DNA of 64,000 bases, taken from the NCBI GenBank assembly GCA_024734555.1, contig JANPWX010000038.1, positions 2,242,758 to 2,306,757 on the forward strand, written 5' to 3'. The notes under the pieces are model-generated. The model ran no database searches, had not been told where the DNA came from, and saw only the letters and a list, made by a program, of their open reading frames with translations. The translations under genes were made by a program, and so were the position numbers. Positions 1 through 10,600 of this stretch are shown one piece after another. Every line of letters begins with the position of its first letter. Positions within the stretch are counted from its first letter, which is position 1. The DNA is from Trochalopteron elliotii. Its lineage: Eukaryota; Chordata; Aves; Passeriformes; Leiothrichidae.

Positions 1-208
1 CACTGACAGTAGCATTTACCTTATAGCCAAACTTGTTAAATGAGTTCATAAAAGGATAAATGTTGTTGTTTGTGGGAAGCAGAATGTGTTTTCATCCATT
101 CCTGTCTTGTAATTCCTGAATTCTGGACTTCCTGTTTAGTTCTGGGAGTCAGTCTGTAAATTTAGAAATAAAGGGTGAATAGTATCTGCTGTGTGCATGA
201 AAAAAGTA
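1..208. other. Unique AT-rich flank, no gene seen
   Basis: This is plain sequence leading into the pentamer array. I see no reading frame, repeat family or RNA gene in it. The array begins abruptly just after a short A run at about 200-205. Confidence 0.6.
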
Positions 209-285
209 TCCCTTCCCTTCCCTTCCCTTCCCTTCCCTTCCCTTCCCTTCCCTTCCCTTCCCTTCCCTTCCCTTCCCTTCCCTTC
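209..285 (+). repeat. (CCTTC)n pentanucleotide array, pure left part
   Basis: About fifteen uninterrupted CCTTC pentamers run directly into a stretch of N. No variant unit is seen on this side of the gap. On the minus strand the unit reads GGGAA, so GGG triplets recur with two-base spacers. This suits G-quadruplex formation and is a likely reason the assembly stops here. Frames across it that encode repeated Pro-Ser-Leu-Pro-Phe are a by-product of the period and not genes. Confidence 0.95.
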
Positions 286-680
286 NNNNNNNNNNNNNNN
301 NNNNNNNNNNNNNNNNNNNNNNNNNNNNNNNNNNNNNNNNNNNNNNNNNNNNNNNNNNNNNNNNNNNNNNNNNNNNNNNNNNNNNNNNNNNNNNNNNNNN
401 NNNNNNNNNNNNNNNNNNNNNNNNNNNNNNNNNNNNNNNNNNNNNNNNNNNNNNNNNNNNNNNNNNNNNNNNNNNNNNNNNNNNNNNNNNNNNNNNNNNN
501 NNNNNNNNNNNNNNNNNNNNNNNNNNNNNNNNNNNNNNNNNNNNNNNNNNNNNNNNNNNNNNNNNNNNNNNNNNNNNNNNNNNNNNNNNNNNNNNNNNNN
601 NNNNNNNNNNNNNNNNNNNNNNNNNNNNNNNNNNNNNNNNNNNNNNNNNNNNNNNNNNNNNNNNNNNNNNNNNNNNNNNN
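286..680. other. Assembly gap (395 N)
   Basis: The run of N is flanked on both sides by the same pentamer repeat, so the missing sequence is very probably more of the array. Its true length is unknown, because gap sizes in drafts are often estimates. Confidence 0.97.
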
Positions 681-900
681 CCGAACCTTCCCTTCCCGAA
701 CCTTCCCTTCCCGAACCTTCCCTTCCCGAACCTTCCCTTCCCGAACCTTCCCGAACCTTCCCGAACCTTCCCTTCCCGAACCTTCCCTAACCTTCCCGAA
801 CCTTCCCTTCCCTTCCCGAACCTTCCCTTCCCGAACCTTCCCTTCCCGAACCTTCCCTTCCCGAACCTTCCCTTCCCGAACCTTCCCTTCCCGAACCTTC
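681..900 (+). repeat. CCGAA/CCTTC higher-order pentamer array
   Basis: To the right of the gap the array is built mostly of a 15-bp unit made of three pentamers: CCGAA, CCTTC, CCTTC. Occasional 10-bp units (CCGAA, CCTTC) occur, notably three in a row at 741-770, along with one CCTAA variant near 786-790. Every GAA and TTC triplet lies in the same 5-bp phase. Each CCGAA unit contains a CpG that has been kept through most copies. The left side of the gap shows only CCTTC, so the CCGAA variant has spread on one side only. Confidence 0.93.
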
Positions 901-953
901 CCCCTTTCCTTCCCCCTTCCCCCTCCCCTTCCCCCTTTTCCTTTTCCTTTTTT
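901..953 (+). repeat. Degenerate pyrimidine edge of the array
   Basis: The phase breaks down here into irregular C and T runs ending in TTTTTTC. It looks like the decayed boundary of the array at 681-900. Unique sequence follows from about 954. Confidence 0.8.
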
Positions 954-3882
954 CTTGACAGTTATAAACTGAAGTAATTACAGTTCACTATTCAGACATA
1001 AAACACGGTTTCGTTTCAAGTCTTAAATATTATTTAAACTGCAAGATTCCCTTATGTGTAGGGACTGACTCATTCAAAACTGAATAGATTTTAGAATAAA
1101 ACTAGAAATTCATTTTGCAAGAGTGTCTTAATAGAAAATCAGTCCGAATAATAGTTTGCTGCATAGAAAGGATTCTATCCATCCAAAAAAGTAATTCATT
1201 GTCTTAGTGCTTTCAAATTCCAGTAAAGGTTAAATTTAGTTTAAAAATTGTTAAATGACTCAGAAACTCTTTAAAAATTTCCATTTTTTTCAATTTCTAC
1301 ACTGATTCTCCCAAAGAATTTGCCATCTTTTTGGAAAAAAAATCAAAACACAAAAAACCTAAAAACAAACACCAAAAACCAGTGTTATTTTTCTTGATTT
1401 CCACTTGCTCTGCCAGGGGATCCCAGTCCTTATGACCCCAGTCCTGTGTCCAGGTGAACTATTTAGCTCTAAAGTCCCTTATGACAGCAGAGGGTGACTA
1501 ATCAGCAGAAGTAGATTATCTCCCTAGCAACAGCAGTACAACACTTATGGAACTATCTAGGGAGCTGGTGATAAACAGGCAAACCAGAATTATCTCTGAA
1601 TTAATGGCATTTGAGCAGGTAGAAATGGAAAACAGAATGACTTCAGTGTACCCAGGCAGAAAGCCCAGGGCATAGGAAATATGTAGCTCTTCTGAGAAGC
1701 TCAGACACAAAGGTTTTGGCTTCTGCCTCCCATGACAGCAACCTACAGAGCACCAGGCTATGTCCAGCCCTTCACTCATCCAAAACACTCAAACCTTATT
1801 GCCTAACTGAAAATTAAGGCATTCAAATGCCTTCTCAATCACCTCAACAGATTTCTTTCCCATAGAAGAAAGAAACTTTCCATAGTAAGGATTTTTCCTT
1901 TGAAGGGGGCTGCAAAGGTCTTTGCAAGAAGTAAGACTTTTGCAGCTTAACTTCTACTTTAAGTGCAGAACACATTTCTTTGATTTTATCTTCTCTGACA
2001 TCATACACATGGGTAGATGTAGATGTATGTACACATCACGTTAAAAGGAAAATCCAACCTACCTAGTCTGAGGCATGTGGGAAAACAACGCTGTAGTGTT
2101 TTGGCACAGAGGTGGGAGAAGGCTGTGTCACACAGAGTGTTGCACAACCTGTGATTCCTTCCTTTTTTGTAGAGCAAGGACAAAGAATAATGGGTCTACC
2201 TTGTATGCTTTAATACACTGGAGCTCGTGGGCTTCCTGCCAAAGGGTTAAAGTGGTTTCAAACACAAAAATGGCCATCTCTCAATAGTAGATGTTTCTAA
2301 GCTAAAGAAAGATTAGCCAGCTGAAGGGAGAAAAGCAATTGTGAATAAAACAGGGATATAACAACTGTGATACAATCTTCCCCTTAGCAGAGCATTTAGT
2401 TTGAGGTGGGTTTCTTCAGTTTATTTTTCAGTTTTAATTCTGAGAGGGATTTCTGTGGAAGATTGTTTTCAAAAGAAGGTATTATTCCACTACCATGCAC
2501 ATTTAGATGCATTTACCACTGAGCTTTTGAAGGATTCTAGGAGCATATTATGAGAAAAAAATGTTAGCAATTGTTCACGGAAAAAATCTGACAGTAAGGT
2601 CAAGGGAGCCACAAAGGAGGTGATATTTGCCGATTAAGCTCTTGCTACAGCATGAAACAATGTGACCAAGAAAAGCATACAGCATTTAAGGATTTTGTCA
2701 TATTTTTTACAGCAAGAGTGTACTCTTATGCATGCTAAAGAATGGAAATGAATTTTAATGCTTATCAGGCACTTAGGCTATCTTATATGAAGCCAGATTT
2801 GGCAACTCCTCCTGCAGCTGTTGCAAACAAGTCCAGCCAATCATCAGTACTTGTGTGTTTCATTCATCCCTCTGTAAGAGAAATAGAGAAGCAATAAACT
2901 CAGAACATTTGGAAATTCAGTTTTAACAAAGTGGATGATTTTCTTTGCAGAGCCAAGTCTTTTAGTTTGTTGTTGTTGGGTTTTTATAATAATTTCACCA
3001 GCGGAATTGGATTGAGATTGCTGCCTTCGCAACCACAGAAAGCAAAACAAAACTGTTTTCTAAGCTTCTAACAAAACCTCTCAGCTTCACCAATGTCTTC
3101 AAGTAGAGGAAAAGTGTGTGTACAGCCCATTTCGAGTTCTGCAACCAAAGCTGTCAAAGCCACACCTGTATGTTTTCATCCCGTGTGATCTGGTGACATG
3201 TTGTTAACCCCAAGTGCCACGTCAGGTAGCAGGAGTATCACTGAGTATATAAGTATTTATTTCCACCATATGCCAGCAATTCATGGGATACTCTAAAATA
3301 TTGTAATGTAGTTAACAATATTTTTAATAGTTAAAATAATTATGATAATTGTTTCCTTAGCAAATTTTCTAACTTTCACTAAACATTTGTTAAAATCCGG
3401 CATTTTGTGTCTGCTTCATTGAATTGTTAGCTGCATATACATGAAAGGAAACTTTCATTCTGATAAGCTATATTTGACATGCTCTTTAGCTGCCACTAAT
3501 GATGACACAAGTTTCAGGAGATATCAATTTTTAATACTTGTTGACCCTTACCATTCAGGAAAAGTGACAAGTGCTTATGCCAAAGATTACAATGTGATAA
3601 ACTAGTCTGCTTGGTCATCTGCACACTACTTTCAAGAGTGTGTGCTCTTGATAATTCCTCTCCTTATAATTACTTAAGTAGACTCAGTCAGATGCTTAGA
3701 TATTTCCAAAGCTAACCTAAAATCTCTCACCATAAGTCTTAAATAAATTCTTTTAAAATACCAGAATGTCAGTAAGACCTAATTGTTTGGCATTTTGATT
3801 ATTTTGCCAAAATCTGTCTTGAAGGATGCCATTGTTTTTCCAGAAAGGGAGAAGCTGTTCATTTTGTTTTGTCTTGATTAGC
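954..3882. other. AT-rich intergenic or intronic sequence
   Basis: I found no recognisable exon, RNA gene or interspersed repeat. The longest open frames (about 60-90 codons) show no protein family I know and lie in mixed frames. The stretch 3130-3560 is less repetitive and could be an old conserved element, but that cannot be judged without alignment. Confidence 0.5.
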
Positions 3883-3936
3883 TTTGGTTTGGTTAGATTT
3901 GGTTTGGTTTGATTTGGTTTGGTTTGATTTGGTTTT
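3883..3936 (+). repeat. (GGTTT)n imperfect microsatellite
   Basis: Tandem GGTTT pentamers are interspersed with GATTT and GGTTA variants. On the minus strand the tract reads as AAACC repeats, which produces a spurious Lys-Pro-Asn-Gln-Thr open frame. Confidence 0.85.
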
Positions 3937-5742
3937 CTGGGAGATTGGGCTGAAGCCACACACATGCTTTTCAGGTCCTGGGTATTAGATTGGGAAAAAG
4001 TGGATAATGATGCATACATCCAAAAAGTGTGTGCAAAATACTGACATTTCTTACCCTCAGAGAAAATGCTGTCCAGACTTGAATGACCGGTCCCTTAGGC
4101 ATTCTGCTTCCTGGTCACATTTTCAAAACAAGATGGAATAGACTATGTTGCAACTTTGCAATAAGTTTTTAGTAGGCTTTAGTTAATTTTCGTTTTTAGT
4201 CATACAGTTTCTATGCCATAGCTGCAAACATCATAGTTCATACATTTCACCAATAAGAGCTCTAAATTCCATATAACAATAAGATGCATTCTCATCCATC
4301 TTTGAGGAGGCAGAGATGACTTAGAGGGGATGTAGAGGCATTTCTTAGTAAGGAAATATCCCTTACAACTGCATAAGAGTTACAGTGCTCCAGCAGGCAC
4401 CACTAATTAGTTGATTTTAGAATGAAGATGATGTCTTACAGACTCTAGATAGCTGTGAGCTCAAAGTAAATTCTCCCAGTTTCAGTGTTTTGTTTTTTTT
4501 TTAATTTCTGAATGGTTTTTCGGGGTTTTTTTCCTGAACGGTGATTTTTCCAATTTTCTAATTTATCTGTTTTTATAATTGAAAAATTGTATGTGTTAGT
4601 GATACTTTAATGCTTCCTCTTCACTTTAGATGGCAAAATAAAACATAAAGATAAAAAAATTTAAGGATTTTGAAGTACATGGTCTATTTTTTGTGGTATC
4701 TAAAGGAAAAACATAAAGGAATACTGAGATGCAGAAGAAAAGGTACAAAACAAAGAAGCAGTGATAAATAATAGAACATAACTCAAGTTTTGCCTTTTTT
4801 TTTCCATCTGAATCCTTTCTTGTTGTCCTAATGGTATTTGATAATCAGAAGCTATCTTCCACCTCTGATGAATCCAGAAAACATCAGCATATGCTGTGCT
4901 CAGATTATGCTATACTGACTGACCTACTTGGTCTTGCCTTCAAGTTTTGGCTAAGGCCTGCATTTCTGCTCTGTCAGTTGTGTGAGGGATGCATATTTGT
5001 TCTCCTGTCTTTCCACAATCATAAATCTGGAACCTGCAGTAAACTCTATTCCTGTGATGCTATGATACCGTGGTATGTATCACTGTCTTGCTTGTTTCCA
5101 GTAATGTGCCAAAGATAGAAGATGAATAAGTACATCAGAATAAAGCTATAAAATGTCATATACATGCTGTCCTAGCCCCATTTGTCCATCATTATGTTTC
5201 AACTTACTCCCAAAACAGCGAATATCTTGGACACATTGCTGACAAATGCACAAAGATACAATTCTGAGCAGTCTGCTCAAACCTTACACACTGACTGACA
5301 GCTGTTTTTTCACTGCAAGCTAACATAAAATGTGAATGCCATGAACATTATGTGATACATACATATGATGCCAGTGTCATCTCGTTGCTTTCCCTCACAC
5401 AGGCTCTGCTGCTCACCCTGCCATATCCTTGCTTCAGAAAGCTCCCATACCTTGCATTTCCTCAACTAAAGAAGATAAGGTCCATGTTCTCTTGATGATT
5501 AGTATATCTGCCTAAAATCATTATCATATTTCTGAGAAGGCTATCATTTGCCCTGAGTTGGTAAGCCAGCCTGCAGGGCTGACTCTGCAGCTGTCATAAC
5601 TTGACTTGAAACCAATCGTATTGCATTGAGTTACGGTGGAACAATTAATGTGTGATAATGACTCTTCTCAGATTCTCATATTCATATCTCCTGTAAATAT
5701 TCTACATGACATCTAACCTTCTCTACTGAATTTCAGTAAGGT
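3937..5742. other. AT-rich non-coding stretch
   Basis: No gene is recognised. A 95-codon open frame at 4831-5118 (+) has hydrophobic patches but no family resemblance and no convincing flanking splice or promoter context, so it is treated as chance. Confidence 0.5.
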
Positions 5743-5782
5743 GGGGGGGGGGTGTGTGTGTGTCTGTGCGTGTGTGTGTGTG
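5743..5782 (+). repeat. G run plus (GT)n microsatellite
   Basis: A run of ten G is followed by interrupted GT dinucleotides, with one TCTG and one TGCG interruption. It is a typical simple repeat, likely to vary in length. Confidence 0.9.
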
Positions 5783-7314
5783 AAAAACTTACTGGTCTGG
5801 GGCTCTGTTTTTGCACTTAAGCTCACCAGATCTCACCAACATCTTTGAATGTACAGATAAAATAGGTATAAATCATCCATACAAATGGGAGATTATAGGA
5901 CCTGTCTTTGAGACTGTGGTACAGCTCTCCCTGTTTTCTGTTTTGATTTAAGAAAAGATAACAGATAGAGCTGTGCTGTAGTCCTGAAACAACCAAAAAA
6001 AAAAAAAAAACCTAAAAAAAGCTTTAATTATACTTTTAAAGAGAAAATGTCTGCAAAGAGACAAACAGTATTTTTTCAATTTCTGCTCACATATTAAGCC
6101 TCATTGGGATACCACAGGGCTGGAGATGAATGGAAGTCACTAAGGGCTACGTTGCTCAAAATCATAGGCCAGGAAAGCCTTCCTGTCTTAGTAAGACATT
6201 AAATGCCTTTTAAAATTAGAATTTTATTTAACCTTGGAGTCAAATTTCTCATGGGAATGGTGTAATCTTTAAGAAGTTTCCCTGAAAATGGTGTTCTATA
6301 CAATGCAGTAGAGATGGATGCCTGTTTTCCCCTTCTTTTGCTTTTACCTAAAACTAAGGTGCCTTAAAATGTGAAAAACCTGTCTTGCATCACTTCCAAC
6401 AAAAGGTTGAACCAATTTTCTGTCTACAGCCTGGGAAGCACTACCCAGAGAAAATCTCTTGACTGTGAAGAAAATCCTGTACTCTGAGAACCGGAAAATT
6501 GCTCAGCACTCACAAGATTTCCTGGTGGCATCAGCAGCCACCATGAGCCATGCTGAAAGTGATCCATCTTCCCATCATGCTGCTTCTGAAAGGAACCCTG
6601 AGCTACCAAAATCCTGGCAGAGGAGTGAGCTTACAAGGGCTGCAGGGAGAGCAGGTTACAGGTTTAGTGTGGGGAAAGTGTCAGAAAACACCAGGCTTTA
6701 TAAATAACTTTAAATATGAAACAGAAGCTGGTAAAATAAAAGGTTTTATTCAAGGCTAACAATGAGTCCATTACAGACATTGATGATTTGAATTTGTTTT
6801 GACTAGATTTGTCAGAATCTGCAGCCGTGAATCTTTCTTCATCTTTAGATAGGCTGTTCTTGCCTTATATTTCATTACATCTATTTCACTTTTTTTTCCT
6901 GTATGCAACTTGTTTTGTTTTCAGCTTGTTTTCTTGCTTCTCTGACAGTAGCAGCAGAGCTTTCAGGGGTTTCTAGGTATCCCTTGAACAAAACCTGTCA
7001 CTATACAAAAAAAATTTAGGTCTTCTCTGTATCTCATATCTAGTTCCCATCCTTTTCTGACATTGCTAAACAGTTTTTTCCAGTGATTATGTATCTTTGA
7101 AATTCTTTAGCATACTTCTGCAACATAAATTTATTTTTATTGTGAGAGCTAAAAAGTGTTTAATCTGAAAAAGCCTTTGAAAAGCCCTTTTAGGAAATCT
7201 CTGTCTACAAAGTATTAAAATCACTTTTCTCATTGTGAAATGCCCTTCTCTGAGTTGATGACCACAGTATTAGTACTGGGAAACACAATTAAAAGCATTG
7301 CTGACAAAATTGAT
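5783..7314. other. Non-coding stretch with a poly-A tract and a small Kozak-ATG frame
   Basis: An A run of 16 lies at 5995-6010. A 54-codon frame at 6543-6707 (+) begins in a GCCACCATGA context and has an AATAAA-type hexamer shortly after its stop. I recognise no protein in it, so it is not called as a gene. The rest is plain AT-rich sequence. Confidence 0.45.
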
Positions 7315-7393
7315 ATTTTTTCTATTTTTTTTTCTCTTTTTCTCTTTTTCTCTTTTTCTCTTTTTCTTTTCTAATCTTTTCCTTTTCTTTTCA
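7315..7393 (+). repeat. (CTCTTTTT)n pyrimidine microsatellite
   Basis: Four near-perfect 8-bp CTCTTTTT units sit in a longer T/C-only tract. A purine-rich segment and a short GAAGGC/GCCTTC inverted repeat follow directly, so the junction may fold. Confidence 0.85.
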
Positions 7394-8530
7394 AGAAAAA
7401 GAGAAGGCACAGGGCGCCTTCTTTTCAAAATTTAAGTTTTTAGTTTTGTCTTATTTCTATCCTTCCAGTTTGTGTGGAAAAGAAATTAAGACATGAGAAA
7501 AGATTCTTCAGAATCTTCCTTTAAGGTATTAAGGATAAGAACTGTGTTCTACAGTGAATTCATACAGTGCATGACACAATAGAGATAATTAGTTGAGACC
7601 TCCAAGTGCCATTGTGTTATAAACACTCATCTACCCAACAAACTAATTTAGTCTCTTCCATGGATTGTGGATGCCTCTTGTACAGACGTGGAACATTGAG
7701 ACATCACTTCTTAAATGCTAAACTATGCTAAAGTTTTAGAGAAATGTGTATAGGGATTTTCAGTGCATTTCTAGTGCAGAAGAAATTTTCCTTCCTTAGC
7801 AGTATCTCTTTCCTACAGTATTGACTAGGAAACATAATTTAAGCTGTATTACAGATTCCTCCATTTCCTAACCTCCAATGCATATATCTGGTGAACACAG
7901 GGGTGACAGTGACATATATAATAAACAAAGAAGAAGTGATTAAAAACCTGCTTAAATTTCCTTCAGTGTGACTCTTGAGTAAATTCATAAATTTACTGTT
8001 CAGTTTATATAGGTGAGAGAGGTAAATAACTGCCTGAAAATACTGCAATAATGGAAAAGCTAATTAAAAAAAAAAGTTAGAAGTGAATTTAAATAAAATA
8101 ATTCCATTTAGGATACAAAATTTGCTATAGTTTCATTTTCAAATACTGTAAGCTAGTAAGAACAGATGTGAAGGGCAAGAAAGTTGGTGCTGAGGGTCTG
8201 ATTACTACACTATATGTATTTTGGGACATTTTGCTTCAGACCAGCTCTGGACAGTTTGCATATACTGAATTCCCTCCTGCAGATGGAGTGTGTTTGTTTT
8301 GCTGCTAAAGACCACATTCCAGTTCCTCCAAATTCCTTCATCCAAAAGGAATCCAGTTTGTGTGCTTTGAGACCAATCTGTGATGCAAACCAAAAGATAA
8401 CACAGGGACCAGATGAAGATATTCTTAGATCAGCAGATGATCTCAATTAAAACCCTAAGCAGGTATATCAAAACTGATTGCATTCAACTTAATATGCAAG
8501 TTGCAATGTTAATTATTATTTTAGTAATAT
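7394..8530. other. AT-rich non-coding stretch
   Basis: No recognisable repeat or exon. Overlapping frames of about 60-80 codons at 8205-8450 occur on both strands, which is the pattern of a locally stop-poor stretch and not of a gene. Confidence 0.5.
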
Positions 8531-8860
8531 TGTATGGGTTTTATGGGGTTACATGGCAAGGTTTTTGGTACCAGAGAGACTGCAGGATGACCTGTGGGGG
8601 AGGAGTTTATGGGCTGCCCTGTGACAGGCGCAGCAACATCTGGCTCCACAATGGACCTAACTGAAATTGGCAAGAAGTTAAATGAATTTTCCACATATTG
8701 AGTCTCTTTTGCCCATGAAGGTAATTGGTAAGTGATATTCCTGTCTTTATCTTGGCCTGTGAGCTTTCTTATGCTTTTTTCTCCCTCTGCCCTCCTCCTA
8801 AGTAGGAGGAATGAGTGAGCAGCTGGGTGTGTATTTGGCTCTTTGCAACGGCTAGCCTAC
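8531..8860 (+). mobile_element. Decayed ERVL-type solo LTR with internal deletion
   Basis: The start (TGTATGGGTTTTATGG, then a TGGCAAGGTTTTTGGTA-like segment) resembles the 5' end of a familiar avian ERVL LTR. From about 8730 the sequence resembles the R-U5 end: a TGTCTTTATC-type motif, GAGCTTTC, a pyrimidine stretch, then GGAGGAATGAGTGAGCAGC. The middle of the LTR, where the promoter would lie, is shorter than expected, suggesting an internal deletion. No internal retroviral sequence or second LTR is visible, so it is a solo remnant. The right edge is uncertain, and family membership is from memory of the motif order. Confidence 0.6.
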
Positions 8861-9199
8861 CAGAATTACATATAATTATTCTGTCTCATTTCCACTGGGT
8901 AAAATGCAGAGAAAAACAGGAGAGAAGAAGAAATAAAAGGTAGGCAGTTTTCTGCTAGGAAGGGCTTATATTTTAACAGATATGATTTAATAGGCTTTAT
9001 ATTTTAATAAGTAAGCTAAAGATGTGTCACACTAAAGAATGATCACCTTAGTCAATAGACAGTCATGGTGAAGGAATGTTTTACTAAGGCATTTCAAAAC
9101 TGAAGTTACAAGTAGTCCTCTTGAGGTGGCAGCCAGGAAAAAAACTTGTTGGCATACATAGGTAATGACATTAGCTTAAATATAAAGTCATGTGTTGTG
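8861..9199. other. Short AT-rich non-coding spacer
   Basis: Nothing is recognised between the LTR remnant and the GC-richer block that follows. Confidence 0.5.
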
Positions 9200-10535
9200 T
9201 TAACTCTTTTGTTCTAGAATGAAGAAGCTGCTCCCCTTGAAAAGTTCTTTAGACTTCTGAGTCATCTCCTCCTCAGAAGTAGTACAGATGTGACTGGTAC
9301 CTTGCCAGGTTGTTTCTCCTCCAAACAAATCCCTGCAGTCCTGCAGTCCCGCTGAATGCCCCTGTCCTTGCATCTCCTGCTCCTCTGCTCAGCTAGTTCA
9401 GCCACCCTTAGGGATCTTTTGTTTTCCAGGGACCACTCGAACTTCATAGGAACTGGACAGCTTTGTTGGACACTAAAGAAACTGCAGTTGCTAAAAAAAT
9501 CGAGGGTGAGAAATCTTCTTGGAGGTGGTCAGGATCAAGATGGGGAGGACACAGGTCTTCCAGGGTTAGAGACACAGAAATTGAACCTTAAGAGCCCAAC
9601 CTATCTCAGCCTAGATGTGTTCCAGCAGCCTTTATTCACTGAGACATCAGGGAAGATTTTGATCCTCAAAAAATGCCATTAGTGAGAGAAACATAGCTGA
9701 GTACTAGAGCCTGAGAGTCAGGTCTTGAAGACAGCATCTACTTTGTGCCCCAAGGCTGGTGTAGGAGGGTCAGATAGGAAATTCATGCTGAAATACTGTC
9801 CTGAAGCTGGTACACAAACCCTCTGTCCTTCTGAGTCTTCACGCCAGACTGCCATGGATCAAGAACAGAGATCAGGTGCTTTTACTGATTTTAGTGAGAA
9901 GACATTTCTAGTGAATGTCCACAAAGCTGCCAAATAGCCAGGATCACTTTGAATTACTCCAGCACACTCTTCTCGAAGAAGATTTCTCAGGGATGCAGCC
10001 ACCCTCAGGCTACACCGGACAAATGACAATGCATTTGACATTCCTTGTGTAGGAAGAGCACATGACTGATTGCCTCCTTCTGTTACTGTGACACTGGAAG
10101 TGGCTTTTTCCTTACAAAGCTGGTGCTTTGCCAGTAATGAGTGGTAAATCAGGCTGCAGAGGCTGGTCCCTTCTAAGAGAAGACTCCAGCTTCAATCTGT
10201 TCATATGGGGAAATTTTCTGAAAGCCTGTCTCTGGTTAAGCAGCATGTTTTTCTCTCAGGGACACTACAGGGTTGTTGATGGCTAAACAGAGAAAAAGCA
10301 AAGAGACTTGCAACTCCCAGCGTGTCATCCAAAGCACAGAAACAATCAGGTGCTTAAAATGACTGCTGAGGACTTGCTCCACATTTCTGCAAATATCAGG
10401 CTCCTTAAGCAGCAGATTTTGTGTGCATGTTAATGGGCTGCAGCAGACAAGGCTCCTGGGACAAGTCAGACTGGACCATATATCTGCTAGGAGAGCCTGT
10501 CAGGCAGATAGAAGGCATGGACTGTAGGATAGCTG
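9200..10535. other. GC-richer, repeat-free block of unknown nature
   Basis: This stretch contrasts with its AT-rich surroundings. It has fewer A/T runs, more balanced bases and several open frames of 60-108 codons on both strands (for example 9356-9682 + and 9725-9937 +). None resembles a protein I know, and the frames shift repeatedly. It could be an old degraded transposon, non-coding exons or a conserved regulatory block. The base composition is seen directly; the interpretation is open. Confidence 0.4.
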
Positions 10536-10600
10536 GAGAGGTCAAGTTACTCCGAGGGAAGCACAGAGGGGGCACAGCTAATGAGAGCCAGAGATGGGCC
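10536..10600 (+). mobile_element. Possible ancient MIR-like SINE fragment
   Basis: Two pieces occur in the order found in the 3' half of MIR elements: GAGAGGTCAAGTTACT (MIR has a GAGAGGTTAAGTAACTTG-like core), then a CACAGCTAATGAGAGCCAGAG-like segment that matches the MIR arrangement ending in a CAGAGCTGGG-type run. Old MIR copies are known in bird genomes. The match is short and imperfect, so chance or another repeat remains possible. Confidence 0.3.

Noticed and set aside
175..972. Long open frames across the pentamer array (Pro/Ser/Leu-rich)
   Set aside because: They cross a run of N and arise because the pentamer period avoids stops; this is not coding sequence.
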